The notes below the pieces were generated by a model. The model searched no databases and had not been told where the DNA came from. It saw nothing but the letters and a program-made list of their open reading frames with translations. Of a DNA stretch of 64,000 bases, positions 17,909-28,447 are shown in pieces. A program made the position numbers and the translations under genes. The stretch is from NCBI RefSeq assembly GCF_000381825.1, contig NZ_KB907121.1, positions 20,001 through 84,000 of the forward strand. Reading direction: 5' to 3'. The DNA is from Thioalkalivibrio sp. ALJT. Its GTDB lineage: Bacteria > Pseudomonadota > Gammaproteobacteria > Ectothiorhodospirales > Ectothiorhodospiraceae. How positions within the stretch are numbered: the first letter of the stretch is position 1; each line of letters begins with the position of its first letter.

Positions 17909-19293
17909 GCGGTCGTCCCCTGCAGGGCCGCGATCAGACGCCGATGCAGGCCATCGAAGCCGCCATTACTCATGATCACCAGCGTATCCCCCGGACGCAC
18001 CTGCGCAAGAATCCCCTCCAGCAGCGGCTCGATCCCGGGGGCCACCGCAAGCCGCTCGCCCAGCGCGCGCTGCAGGTGGGCGGTGGACCAGTCGATCTCC
18101 GGTGCGTGGTACAGGTGCACCGCATCGGCCTGCGCCAGCGCCGCGCCCAGGGCCTCGGCATGCACGCCCATCCGCATGGTGTTGGAGCGCGGCTCGAGGA
18201 TGGCCACCAGCCGCCCGCCCGGGGTCACCTGCCCGCGCAGTCCCTCCAGGGTCAGGCGGATCGCCGTGGGGTGATGGGCGAAGTCGTCGATCACGCGGAC
18301 ACCGTCAATCTCGGCGCGCAGTTCCTGGCGCCGTCGCACACCGCGGAATTCGGGCAGCGCGGCCAGACCCGCCGCCAGCGGCACCCCGGCATGACGGGCC
18401 GCCCCCAGGGCCGCCAGGGCATTCGCCAGGTTATGGCGGCCGCTCATCGACCACGCGACCCGGCCAACCACGACACCGTCCGCCAGCACCTCGAACTCGG
18501 AGGCGTCGGCATTCAACGCGCGGGCGGCGAGTGCCGTCGTCGTCCCCGCATCGGGATCGGTACTCAGGCGTTCCACCGGGGTCCAGCAGCCCATCTCCAG
18601 CACCCGCTCCAGCGCGGCATCAGCGGCCGGCAGCAGGATACGGCCCTGCCCCGGAACCGTACGTACCAGGTGGTGAAACTGGCGCTCGATTGCGGCCAGG
18701 TCCGGGTAGATATCCGCATGGTCGAACTCGAGGTTGTTCAGCACCAGGGTACGCGGGCGGTAGTGAACGAACTTGGCGCGCTTGTCGAAGAAGGCCGAAT
18801 CATATTCATCCGCCTCGATCACGAAGAACGGGGCCGCGCCCGGACGCGCACTGACCCCGAAATTGCCGGGCACACCGCCGATCAGGAAACCGGGATTCAG
18901 CCCGGCATATTCCAGGATCCAGGCCAGCAGGCTGGCCGTCGTGGTCTTGCCATGGGTACCGGCCACCGCCAGCACCCAGCGGTCATGCAGGACATGCTCG
19001 GCCAGCCACTGCGGACCGGAGACGTAGGACAGGCCGCGATCCAGCAAGGCCTCGATGATCGGCATGCCCCGGGTCATCACGTTTCCAACCACGACCGGCC
19101 CCTGCTCCGGCAGGGTCGCCGGATCGTATCCCTCGTGCCAGGCAATACCGGCCTGTTCCAGCTGCTCGCTCATCGGCGGATAAAGCTTCTGATCGGAACC
19201 GGTCACCTGATAGCCGCGCGCACGGGCAAGCTGGGCCAGACCGCCCATGAAAGTGCCACCGATCCCCAGCACGTGGAGAGGCCCCGCAGTCAC
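17905..19293 (-). CDS. mpl: UDP-N-acetylmuramate:L-Ala-gamma-D-Glu-meso-DAP ligase
   Basis: A murein-recycling ligase that reattaches the salvaged tripeptide to UDP-MurNAc. The 462-aa protein has the Mur-ligase N-terminus [19 protein letters not shown], the ATP loop [27 protein letters not shown] and [14 protein letters not shown]. The start is GTG 19293, whose GTGA overlaps the stop of the upstream membrane gene; there is no ATG before the first motif. It complements anmK, another murein-recycling gene in this window. Confidence 0.95.
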   Translation of the reverse strand: MTAGPLHVLGIGGTFMGGLAQLARARGYQVTGSDQKLYPPMSEQLEQAGIAWHEGYDPATLPEQGPVVVGNVMTRGMPIIEALLDRGLSYVSGPQWLAEHVLHDRWVLAVAGTHGKTTTASLLAWILEYAGLNPGFLIGGVPGNFGVSARPGAAPFFVIEADEYDSAFFDKRAKFVHYRPRTLVLNNLEFDHADIYPDLAAIERQFHHLVRTVPGQGRILLPAADAALERVLEMGCWTPVERLSTDPDAGTTTALAARALNADASEFEVLADGVVVGRVAWSMSGRHNLANALAALGAARHAGVPLAAGLAALPEFRGVRRRQELRAEIDGVRVIDDFAHHPTAIRLTLEGLRGQVTPGGRLVAILEPRSNTMRMGVHAEALGAALAQADAVHLYHAPEIDWSTAHLQRALGERLAVAPGIEPLLEGILAQVRPGDTLVIMSNGGFDGLHRRLIAALQGTTA

Positions 19294-19814
19294 TGCAGCA
19301 GACCGACCGCGGTCTGGGTCGCCACGCTGGAGACCACGATATAGCCCAGCGCCACCAGCATGCCGACCAGACGCGATCCCATGTCCAGCGCCTGCTGCAG
19401 GATGTGGCCGAACACGAGCAGCAACCAGGCGAGCAGCACAAGCATCCCGAACACCACGCCCGTGGCGATGTCTTCCGGCTCGCGGCCCGGGTCCGGACCA
19501 CCTGCCAGCAACATCAGCAAGGCCATGAGCAGGCCCAGAATGGCGCCGGTGCCGGCCATCGCGGTGAAGGTCTGACGCCATCGGTCCGGGACGCCGCGCG
19601 TATTGAGCACAATCATCACAAAGGCGTACAGCACCACCAGATCCATCACGTTCAGGGCCAGGGCGCCACCGAAACCGTACAGCGGTATCCCGATCACCAT
19701 GCCAGCGATCAGCGCAATCCCCACCCAGAACATCAGGGTGGCATTGTCCGCCGGCAGATCCTGGGGTCCGGCCCCCAGGCGCAGGATGTTCAGCATCGGC
19801 GCCAGGCCGCTCAC
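19290..19814 (-). CDS. Multi-pass inner-membrane protein, unknown function
   Basis: A 174-aa hydrophobic protein with about five membrane spans and short loops, including GIPLYGFGGALALNVMDLVVLYAFVM-like helices and RGVPDRWRQTF in a loop. The layout resembles the Yip1/DUF family of small polytopic proteins, but I cannot name it firmly. It probably starts at GTG 19814, whose GTGA overlaps the mlaA stop; an ATG seven codons downstream is the alternative. It is coupled on both sides (mlaA upstream, mpl downstream), so a cell-envelope role is likely. Confidence 0.7.
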   Translation of the reverse strand: MSGLAPMLNILRLGAGPQDLPADNATLMFWVGIALIAGMVIGIPLYGFGGALALNVMDLVVLYAFVMIVLNTRGVPDRWRQTFTAMAGTGAILGLLMALLMLLAGGPDPGREPEDIATGVVFGMLVLLAWLLLVFGHILQQALDMGSRLVGMLVALGYIVVSSVATQTAVGLLQ

Positions 19815-20596
19815 TGCACATCCTCCCCGGCTTCCATCGCCTCCAGCGCCTCCAGCTCGTCGAGTTCGTCCAGCATCTCGCTGGCACGCTCGTCGCTGGA
19901 GCCCCGCACGAGGAAGTCGCGGCGCTGTAACCAGGCCTCGCGCATCGCGATGTAGGGGTCGTCCGACAGCTGTTCCAGCATGCGTTCGGTGGAGATCAGA
20001 CCGGCACGCATGTCGATGATGTCCAGCGCAATCAGTCCGACCCACCAGCTGCTGTGATCCTGGCGCAGGTTGCTCTGATAGAGCGGATCGGTGTAACCGT
20101 CGACGATCCGCGCAGGGGCATCGCGCGCGGTACTCGGCCCGAGCAGCGGCAACTGCAGGTAGGGCCCACGAGGTACACCCCAGACACCGAGGGTCTGACC
20201 GAAGTCCTCGTTGTTCTTCTCCAGCCCCATCGGCGAGGCGACATCAATCAGACCGAACAGCCCGAAGGTGCTGTTGAACAGTATACGGCCGGTATCCGAT
20301 GCGGCATTCTCGAGGTTGCCCTGCAACAGATTGTTGAACAACACGGTGAAGTCGTTCAGGTTCGAGAAGAAATTACCGACCCCCGTCTGCACCGTATCCG
20401 GAACACGCTGATACTGCACTGCTGCCGGACGCAGCAACGACTCGTCGAAATCCTGGTTGATCTCGAATACGGCACGGTTGTAGGACTCCCAGGGATCATC
20501 CGGGTGACGGTCCTCGCTGGGCACCGTTGCGCAACCGGTCAGGAAAAGAAGGGCCGTGGCCAGCAGGCCCGTTCGCAAGCGGGAGACAATAGACAT
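19811..20596 (-). CDS. mlaA: MlaA (VacJ) outer-membrane phospholipid-transport lipoprotein
   Basis: Takes misplaced phospholipids from the outer leaflet and hands them to the Mla pathway. The 261-aa precursor has a lipoprotein signal with lipobox LTGC (cysteine about residue 22), then DDPWESYNRAVFEINQDFD, VPDTVQTGVGNFFSNLND and DFGQTLGVWGVPRGPYLQLP, all VacJ signatures. The C-terminus is acidic and helical (EMLDELDELEALEAME). It is the first of a chain of overlapping genes, mlaA-membrane protein-mpl-ubiX-LON. No mlaFEDCB is visible here. Confidence 0.93.
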   Translation of the reverse strand: MSIVSRLRTGLLATALLFLTGCATVPSEDRHPDDPWESYNRAVFEINQDFDESLLRPAAVQYQRVPDTVQTGVGNFFSNLNDFTVLFNNLLQGNLENAASDTGRILFNSTFGLFGLIDVASPMGLEKNNEDFGQTLGVWGVPRGPYLQLPLLGPSTARDAPARIVDGYTDPLYQSNLRQDHSSWWVGLIALDIIDMRAGLISTERMLEQLSDDPYIAMREAWLQRRDFLVRGSSDERASEMLDELDELEALEAMEAGEDVQ

Positions 20597-20690
20597 GTAA
20601 TTCCTTTCTTTCGAACCGGCACCGCACCGGTTTCACATGGACCACACCGGCACGCAGCGCGTTCCGCGCCGGCCGGGGACCGGATCGCTC

Positions 20691-22724
20691 TCAGGCTCCG
20701 GCAATCGGGTGGATATCCGCCTTGCGGGCGAGCCCGACCTGGCCGCGGCCCTGGTCCTTGGCCTCGTAGCAGGCCCGATCGGCGGCGACGAACGCCTCGT
20801 CCACGCCGGGGATATCCGGCCCCAGCTCGAGCACGCCCACCGATGCACCAATGGTGACGTCACCTGCTTCGACCTGCAACGGCCGGCCGCCGAGGGCCGA
20901 ACAGATGCGCTGGCCCAGAATACGCCCATACTCGGCGTTGGTGTCACGGGCAATGATCGCAAATTCGTCGCCCCCGATCCGGGCCACGGCGTCATGGCCG
21001 CGGGTCAACTGGCGCAGGACATGGGCCACCTGACGCAGGAGGTCGTCGCCCACGCGGTGTCCATGACGATCGTTGACCTCCTTGAAGTAGTCGAGGTCCA
21101 CCATCAACAGGCTGGCCACCGCACGATTCTCGCGGGCCGCATGCATCGCGATCTCCAGCTCGCGCTCGAAGGCGCGCCGGTTCAGCAGGCCGGTCAGGCC
21201 GTCGTGGCTGGCCTCGTGCACCAGGCGGTCGACCAACCGGCGCTCCTCGGACACGTCTGTCAGCACCAGCAGGGTGCGGACCGAACTGCCGGCCACCGGA
21301 TCCAGGGTCGTGCGAGCGATGCGCACGATTACCTCGTGACCGTCGCGCCGTACCAGGCGCGCATCCGAACGCTCGCCCAGGACCTGGGCAAGCCGCTCTC
21401 CCCGGGCATTGTCCGGCAACAGCGGGCGGCCGGTCCCGAGCTCGCGCAGATCGAGGAGCTGGTCCAGCGAGCAGCCCAGGACCTGGTCGCGGGTCAGTCC
21501 GGCCAGGTCCCGCGCCGCCGGGTTCACGTAGGAGATTCCGCCATGCGAATCCAGGGTGATCACCGCATCGGGGATCGCCTCCATGCTGCGTTCCAGGTTG
21601 TGCCCGGAGCGCCGCACCCGGGCATGGACCCGGGACACATACAGCAGCGCCAGCAACGCAATCGCCGCCAGCGCCGACACCAGCCACAGGAGATGACCGC
21701 GCAGCCAGACCAGGACATCGAAGGGCTGCGGGGCGTACAGGCCCACCCCCAGTTCGTGCATCAGGCCGTGCACGTCCTCGTAGGAACGCGGCGCGGCCCA
21801 TCCCGAGATGCCGGCCGCCTGGCTGGCCGGGTGCCCCGCGTCCAGCGAGAGGGTCGCCAGCAGGATCGCGTGGGCCAACCCGGCGTCCAGGTCACCACTC
21901 ATGGCCAGCGGCCACTCCGGATACAGCCGCGTACTGGCGCGGTAGGTAAACGCGGGAAAGGCGCGTTCGCCGACCACCCGGATCCGATCCACCCGCGGGT
22001 CCCCGCGCGCTTCGAGATCCTCCAGGATGCCGGTGCGGAAGGTCGCGGCATCGACCTCGCCCTGCAGCACCCAGTCGAGCCCGCGACTGACCGGGAAGCC
22101 GGTGAACACCAGCGCCGCCAGGTCGCTTTCGACATCCACTCCGGCCGCCTGCAATTCGCGCCATGTCATCCACCAGCCACCGAAGGCATCGGAGTGCACG
22201 GCCGACAGTCGCTGCCCTCGCAGGTCGTCCAGCTCTACCAGGTCCTCGCGGTCGGCCCGCGTGATCACCACCGCGCCAAAACGATCCTCGGCTCGGCCGA
22301 CCTTGCGCGGCTGCATGGTGGCGATGCGGGAGATGCCGTGCTGCTGCTCCAGCATCACGTAGGAGCCGCTGTTGGTCAGAATCAGGTCAAAGCGGCCTTC
22401 CGCTACCGCCGCCTGCAGCCCATCGTTGTCCACGGGTTCAAGTGCGAAGGACGCGCCGTCCACCTGCTCCGACAGGTATTCGGTGAACGGGGTCCAACGG
22501 CTGCGCGCGACCTCGTCCCCGCGGTGCGCGAGGACCCCCAGCACCAGGCGCTGTTCGGCGGGTGCCTCGGCGTCGCCAGCTCCCGCGGGCGGCGGAACAC
22601 CGAGCATCCACCAGCCGAGCAGTACCAGCAGCAACAGGCCCGCTCCTCCCAGCCCCCACGCCACGCCGGTGTGCCCTGCCAGGGTACATCGGGACGGCGG
22701 AGGCTTGTGGTCGCGGGCCGTCAT
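20691..22724 (-). CDS. Diguanylate cyclase with periplasmic PhnD-like sensor and PAS domain
   Basis: Predicted to make cyclic di-GMP in response to an extracytoplasmic ligand. Of the 677 aa, residues about 20-43 are a membrane span. About 60-310 resemble a periplasmic binding protein of the phosphonate/phosphate PhnD type (LGVLAHRGDE, LTNSGSYVML, SDAFGGWWMT, VLQGEVDAATFRTGIL). A second span at about 345-370 is followed by a PAS domain (AIPDAVITLDSHGGISYVN). The C-terminal GGDEF domain has an intact GGDEF at about 583-587 and an inhibitory-site RGHD five residues upstream. No EAL domain is present. It is separated from argG by 1 bp. Confidence 0.9.
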   Translation of the reverse strand: MTARDHKPPPSRCTLAGHTGVAWGLGGAGLLLLVLLGWWMLGVPPPAGAGDAEAPAEQRLVLGVLAHRGDEVARSRWTPFTEYLSEQVDGASFALEPVDNDGLQAAVAEGRFDLILTNSGSYVMLEQQHGISRIATMQPRKVGRAEDRFGAVVITRADREDLVELDDLRGQRLSAVHSDAFGGWWMTWRELQAAGVDVESDLAALVFTGFPVSRGLDWVLQGEVDAATFRTGILEDLEARGDPRVDRIRVVGERAFPAFTYRASTRLYPEWPLAMSGDLDAGLAHAILLATLSLDAGHPASQAAGISGWAAPRSYEDVHGLMHELGVGLYAPQPFDVLVWLRGHLLWLVSALAAIALLALLYVSRVHARVRRSGHNLERSMEAIPDAVITLDSHGGISYVNPAARDLAGLTRDQVLGCSLDQLLDLRELGTGRPLLPDNARGERLAQVLGERSDARLVRRDGHEVIVRIARTTLDPVAGSSVRTLLVLTDVSEERRLVDRLVHEASHDGLTGLLNRRAFERELEIAMHAARENRAVASLLMVDLDYFKEVNDRHGHRVGDDLLRQVAHVLRQLTRGHDAVARIGGDEFAIIARDTNAEYGRILGQRICSALGGRPLQVEAGDVTIGASVGVLELGPDIPGVDEAFVAADRACYEAKDQGRGQVGLARKADIHPIAGA

Positions 22725-22725
22725 C

Positions 22726-23949
<1,224 letters not shown>

Positions 23950-24004
23950 AAGAAGGCCTGTCCTTGTCTTGGTGTAAAGATATAGTCGTATTTGGTGATG
24001 GCCG

Positions 24005-25006
24005 CTACCACCCCGGGCTCGTCGCTGGTGGCGCGCTCCCGGGCGCAACCTCCGGCCCCTCCGCCCCGGCGGCACCCGGGGTCTGCAGGGGCCGCGGCGC
24101 GCCCGGATCCACGGCTGCGGCATCCGTGTCCAGCCACCAGATGTCGGCCCGTCGCGACGCCGCCCGTTCGCCCACGGCAGCGGGGTCCACGCCAGGGGCG
24201 ACGATCTCGATCTGCCCCCGTGCAATCCCGGACTCGACCAGGGCGTCGCGAACTACGTTTGCACGTTCACGGCTGAGGGTCCGGTTTACCGCCAGCGAGC
24301 CTTCGGCATCCGTCCAGCCGACCACCCGAATCTGCGGCGCCGCGGTCGCCTTCAGGGCCTGTACTGCCTGCTGCAGGGTCGCTCGCGCCGCGGTGTCGAG
24401 ACCTGCACTGGCAGTCTCGAAGTAGACGCTCCAGCGCTCCAGGGCCCCGGTCTCCGGCGCCGCCGGGGGCGGAGAATGATCATCCCCGCAGGCCCGGAAC
24501 GCCTGCGCACGCAGGGCGAAACGCATGCCGCGAAACTGCACCGACGCATCGCTATCGGGAAAGTCGACACGCACATCATGGCCCGCCAGTAAACGCGTCT
24601 GCAGGGGCTGCACCTGCCCCGGGGGGACCCGGAACAGATGCTCGCCCCCGGCCTGCAGCCGCAGATCCAGGGGCGCCTTCGCGGCCGGCCGCAGCCATTC
24701 CGGGGCAGCGGTGCGCAAACGAGGAGCAGCATCCACGGACAACGCATGCGGCGCGCGCCAGAAGGCCGCTGGCCGCAGTCCCGGACGCTGCTCGACATAC
24801 AGGCTGCCCCCGTGTCGTACGGCCTGCTCGATACGGCAGACCGCCTCCTCCTCGACCAGCGACCAGTCGCTATGCTCCAGGGGCTCCACAAAGGGCGCGG
24901 GCGCGGCTGGCGCCGCAGTCGCGACCAGAACGGCCAGCAGCGCCACCCCCGGAACGAAGCCACAGGGCCACTGGTGGCGGATTCGGGTCAGGGGAACACG
25001 GATCAA
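24005..25006 (-). CDS. OmpA-domain periplasmic protein, MotY-like
   Basis: A secreted protein of about 333 aa. After a signal peptide ([18 protein letters not shown]), an N-terminal domain starts [18 protein letters not shown] and resembles the N-domain of sodium-motor protein MotY. The C-terminal half is a peptidoglycan-binding OmpA-like domain ([40 protein letters not shown], residues about 195-300). A Pro/Ala-rich tail follows. No ATG fits the start. TTG 25006 inside a family A terminal repeat gives a good signal peptide; GTG 24946 gives one with no positive n-region. No other flagellar gene is near, so MotY is a tentative label. Confidence 0.7.
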   Translation of the reverse strand: MIRVPLTRIRHQWPCGFVPGVALLAVLVATAAPAAPAPFVEPLEHSDWSLVEEEAVCRIEQAVRHGGSLYVEQRPGLRPAAFWRAPHALSVDAAPRLRTAAPEWLRPAAKAPLDLRLQAGGEHLFRVPPGQVQPLQTRLLAGHDVRVDFPDSDASVQFRGMRFALRAQAFRACGDDHSPPPAAPETGALERWSVYFETASAGLDTAARATLQQAVQALKATAAPQIRVVGWTDAEGSLAVNRTLSRERANVVRDALVESGIARGQIEIVAPGVDPAAVGERAASRRADIWWLDTDAAAVDPGAPRPLQTPGAAGAEGPEVAPGSAPPATSPGW

Positions 25007-25250
25007 TATGCACGCTCGCTGCGTCGTCGCATTTTTATGCGTGCAACGCGCGGCGACTCCCGTGCAGTAGTCGTTCTGCACAAAGGCGTCGCAACGCCCT
25101 GCGCGCACCCGTTTCTGTTCACAGCTCCGCTCACAACGGGCGGCCGGGCCCCTGCGTTGATCAAGTTGCAGGGTTGGCAGACCAGGTTACCCGATCCTGC
25201 ATTGCCGCCCGAATCCATCAGAAACGGGCCGGCAGCACCACTGGCGGATG
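24990..25250. repeat. Family A element, divergent copy
   Basis: The left end AGGGGAACACGGATCAATAT is clear, and internal blocks match the 13162 copy: CGGCGACTCCCGTGCAGTAG against CGGCGACTGCCGTGCAGTCA, TTCTGCACAAAGG, and CCAGGTTACCCGATCCTGCATTG. The right terminal repeat is not recognisable, so that end is decayed or deleted. It fills the 283-bp gap between lpd and the MotY-like gene, and its left end overlaps the 5' end of the latter. Nothing else is visible in the gap. Confidence 0.65.
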
Positions 25251-25289
25251 GTGCACGCTCAGCACATCCGTACCGAATCCCACAGGTGC

Positions 25290-27074
25290 CTAGCTCTTCC
25301 TTGGCGGCAGGATGTCGGTGATCGATCCGTGCGCGACCTCGGCGGCGAAGGCTACCGTCTCGCTGAGGGTCGGGTGCGGATGCACGGTCAGGCCGATGTC
25401 CTCCATCTCCGCGCCCATCTCCAGTGCCAGCATGGCCTCGCCGATCAGATCCCCGGCGGAGGGCCCGACCAGGCCCGCACCAATAACCCGGCCCTCGGCG
25501 TCGAACAGCAGCTTGGTCATGCCGTCCTCGGCGCCCAGCGCGATCGCGCGCCCGGAGGCGGCCCAGGGGAACACGCCCTTGGTGTACTCGATGCCATCGG
25601 CCTTGGCCTGTTCCTCGGTCACGCCCATCCAGGCGACCTCGGGGTGGGTGTAGGCCACCGACGGGATCGCGCGGGCGTCGAAGTGCACCTTGTGCCCGGC
25701 AATCACCTCGGCCGCGACCTTGCCCTCGTGGGTGGCCTTGTGCGCCAGCATCGGCTGCCCGACTACGTCGCCGATAGCGAAGATGTGCTCGACATTGGTA
25801 CGCTGCTGGCTGTCGACCTCGATGAAGCCACGCTCGGTCACCTGCACGCCCGCCGCCTCGGCGTTGATCTTCGCGCCATTCGGGCTGCGCCCCACCGCGA
25901 CCAGCACACGGTCGAAGGTATCCTCTTCCGGCAGGCCCTTGGCCTCGCCCTCGAAGCGGCAGACAATGCCCTGGTCGGTGGCCTCGGCCCCGGTCACCTT
26001 GCTGTTGAGGAAGATATTCTCGAAGCGCTTCTTCGCGCGCTTCTCGAACGGGCGCACGATGTCGCGATCCGCGCCCGGCATCAGGGTCCCGGACAGTTCC
26101 ACCACCGTGACCTTCGCGCCCAGCGACTCGTATACGCAGGCCATCTCCAGGCCGATGATACCGCCGCCAACGACCAGCATGCGCTCGGGGATATCCGCCA
26201 GATCGAGGGCGCCGGTGGAGTCCATCACCCGGTCGTCGTCCCAGGGGAAACCGGGCAGCCGGATCGCCTGCGAACCGACCGCGATGATCGCGTGCTCGAA
26301 GCCGATCACCTCGCGGCCGGCGTCCCCCTCGACCGCGATGCTGTTGGCGCCGGTGAATTCGCCAACGCCCTGCACCACACGCACCTTGCGCTGCTTGCAC
26401 AGTTGCTTGAGCCCGCCGGTCAGCTTCTTGACCGTCTTGTCCTTGTAGCCGCGCAGCCCATCGAGATCGATCTCCGGCTCGCCGAACTTGATACCCAGCG
26501 CGGCAAAGCGCTCGGCCTCGTGCAGCACCTCGCCGGCGTGCAGCAGCGCCTTGGACGGGATGCAGCCCACGTTCAGGCAGACCCCGCCGATCTGCGGGTA
26601 GCGCTCGACCATCACCACGTCCAGGCCCAGGTCTGCGGCGCGGAAGGCGGCGGTGTAGCCACCGGGGCCGGAGCCCAGCACCAGCACCTGGCACTGGCTG
26701 TCGGTGTTCGGATCGGCGGCGGCCTTGGGCGCGGCCTGCTGCGACTCGCTCGCGGCGGCCGATTCCGCCTTGGTGGATTCGGTCGTCTCGCCGTCGGATG
26801 CGGGGGCGTCCTCGCTTCCGCCCGCGGCATCGCCACTGGCTTCGAGGTCCAGGAGCTTGCTGCCCTGGGAGACCTTGTCGCCGACCTTCACGTGCATCTT
26901 CTTGACCGTGCCGGCCTCGGGGGCAGGCACGTCGATGGTCGCCTTGTCGGACTCCAGCGTGATCAGCGGATCCTCCGGCGCGATCTCGCTGCCCGGCTGT
27001 ACCAGGACCTCGATGATCTCGACGTCCTTGAAATCCCCGATATCCGGGACTTCGATGGTCTTGGTCTGGCTCAT
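25290..27074 (-). CDS. lpdA: Dihydrolipoamide dehydrogenase with N-terminal lipoyl domain (E3 of PDH)
   Basis: Reoxidises lipoyl groups of the pyruvate dehydrogenase complex with NAD+. Of the 594 aa, residues 1-80 are a lipoyl domain with K44 in LESDKATID as the lipoylation site. A 45-residue Ala/Ser/Glu-rich linker follows, then the flavoenzyme. It has the FAD loop LGSGPGGYTAAFRA, the redox disulfide C166/C171 in GGVCLNVGCIPS, the NAD loop VVGGGIIGLEMACVYES and the catalytic His-Glu region LTVHPHPTLSETV. It is the third gene of aceE-aceF-lpd, 19 bp after aceF. Confidence 0.96.
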   Translation of the reverse strand: MSQTKTIEVPDIGDFKDVEIIEVLVQPGSEIAPEDPLITLESDKATIDVPAPEAGTVKKMHVKVGDKVSQGSKLLDLEASGDAAGGSEDAPASDGETTESTKAESAAASESQQAAPKAAADPNTDSQCQVLVLGSGPGGYTAAFRAADLGLDVVMVERYPQIGGVCLNVGCIPSKALLHAGEVLHEAERFAALGIKFGEPEIDLDGLRGYKDKTVKKLTGGLKQLCKQRKVRVVQGVGEFTGANSIAVEGDAGREVIGFEHAIIAVGSQAIRLPGFPWDDDRVMDSTGALDLADIPERMLVVGGGIIGLEMACVYESLGAKVTVVELSGTLMPGADRDIVRPFEKRAKKRFENIFLNSKVTGAEATDQGIVCRFEGEAKGLPEEDTFDRVLVAVGRSPNGAKINAEAAGVQVTERGFIEVDSQQRTNVEHIFAIGDVVGQPMLAHKATHEGKVAAEVIAGHKVHFDARAIPSVAYTHPEVAWMGVTEEQAKADGIEYTKGVFPWAASGRAIALGAEDGMTKLLFDAEGRVIGAGLVGPSAGDLIGEAMLALEMGAEMEDIGLTVHPHPTLSETVAFAAEVAHGSITDILPPRKS

Positions 27075-27093
27075 CCAGTCACTCCGGTTACGA

Positions 27094-28419
27094 TTACAGA
27101 AGCATGCGGCGCATGTCGGACAGCAACGCGCTCAGCGTGGTAGCAAAACGGGCGCCCAGCGCACCGTCGATCACCCGATGATCGTACGACAGCGCCAGCG
27201 GCAGGATCAGGCGCGGCTCGAACTCCTTGCCGTTCCAGACCGGCTTCATGCTGGAGCGCGAAACACCGAGGATCGCGACCTCGGGGGCGTTCACGATCGG
27301 GGTGAACTGGGTCCCGCCGATCCCGCCGAGGCTGGAGATCGTCAGGCAGCCGCCCTGCATGTCCGCAGGCTTGAGCTTCTTGTCGCGGGCGCGCTGGGAC
27401 AGGTCCATCAGCTCGGCGGCGATGTCGACCAGGCTCTTGCGATCCACATCGCGCACCACCGGGACGACCAGGCCGTCCGGCGTATCCACCGCGATACCGA
27501 GGTTGTAGTACTGCTTCAGGATCAGGTTCTCGCCGGTCGCGTCCAGCGAGGCATTGAAGCGCGGGTACTGCTTGAGCGCGGAGACCACCGCCTTCATCAG
27601 GAACGGCAGGAAGGTGACCTTCACGCCCTTCTTCTCGTACTCGGCCTTCAGCGACTTGCGGAAGTCCTCGAGTTCAGTGATATCAGCCTCGTCGAACTGG
27701 GTGACGTGCGGGACGGTGACCCAGTTGCGGTGCAGATTCTTGCCGGTGAGCTTGTTGATCTTCGACAGCGCCTGGGTCTCGATCGGACCGAACTCGGAGA
27801 AGTCGATCTCCGGCATCGGCTCGACGCCCAGGCCACCGCCGGAGCCCTGACTCAGCGCACGCTTGACGAAGCCCTGCACATCCTCGCGCAGGATGCGACC
27901 CTTGCGCCCGGAGCCTTCGACCTTGCTCAGGTCCACGCCCAGCTCGCGCGCGAACTTGCGCACCACCGGCGAGGCATGGGCCTTGCGGAAGGCCGATTCG
28001 TCACGGATGTGTTCAGTCGGCGACGGACGCGGATCGGCCCGGCCGGCGGCCTTCGGTGCCGGGGACGGCTGCGGTTGCTCGGTCCCGGGGGCCGGCTCGG
28101 CCGGGGCAGCCGCGGAAGACCGCGCTTCCTGCTTCGGCGCCTCGTCCCTGGCGGGGGCATCCTCGGCCGCACCCTCGTCGGAGGGCTCCAGCTCCAGGAT
28201 CGGGTCACCCTCGTTGACGCGGTCGCCGGCCTTCACCTTCAGCGCCTTCACGGTACCGCCCTGCGGCGCCGGGATCTCGATGGAGGCCTTGTCGGACTCC
28301 AGCGTAATCAGCGGATCCTCGGGGGCCACGGTATCCCCGGGGCTGACGATGACCTCAATGATCTCGACGTCCTTGAAGTCGCCGATATCCGGGACGTGCA
28401 CAGTAGTCGTGTTGCTCAT
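27094..28419 (-). CDS. aceF: Dihydrolipoamide acetyltransferase (E2 of PDH)
   Basis: The acetyl-transferring core of pyruvate dehydrogenase. The 441-aa protein has a single lipoyl domain (residues 1-80, K44 in LESDKASIE), a Pro/Ala linker, a peripheral-subunit-binding domain at about 135-170 (ASPVVRKFARELGVDLSKV) and the catalytic domain with SYDHRVIDGALGARF carrying the active-site histidine. ATG 28419 is chosen over an upstream in-frame ATG at 28536, which lies inside aceE. E. coli AceF has three lipoyl domains; here one is on E2 and one on E3. Confidence 0.96.
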   Translation of the reverse strand: MSNTTTVHVPDIGDFKDVEIIEVIVSPGDTVAPEDPLITLESDKASIEIPAPQGGTVKALKVKAGDRVNEGDPILELEPSDEGAAEDAPARDEAPKQEARSSAAAPAEPAPGTEQPQPSPAPKAAGRADPRPSPTEHIRDESAFRKAHASPVVRKFARELGVDLSKVEGSGRKGRILREDVQGFVKRALSQGSGGGLGVEPMPEIDFSEFGPIETQALSKINKLTGKNLHRNWVTVPHVTQFDEADITELEDFRKSLKAEYEKKGVKVTFLPFLMKAVVSALKQYPRFNASLDATGENLILKQYYNLGIAVDTPDGLVVPVVRDVDRKSLVDIAAELMDLSQRARDKKLKPADMQGGCLTISSLGGIGGTQFTPIVNAPEVAILGVSRSSMKPVWNGKEFEPRLILPLALSYDHRVIDGALGARFATTLSALLSDMRRMLL

Positions 28420-28447
28420 GTCTGCTCCTGCCTCGGGTCCGACGGCC

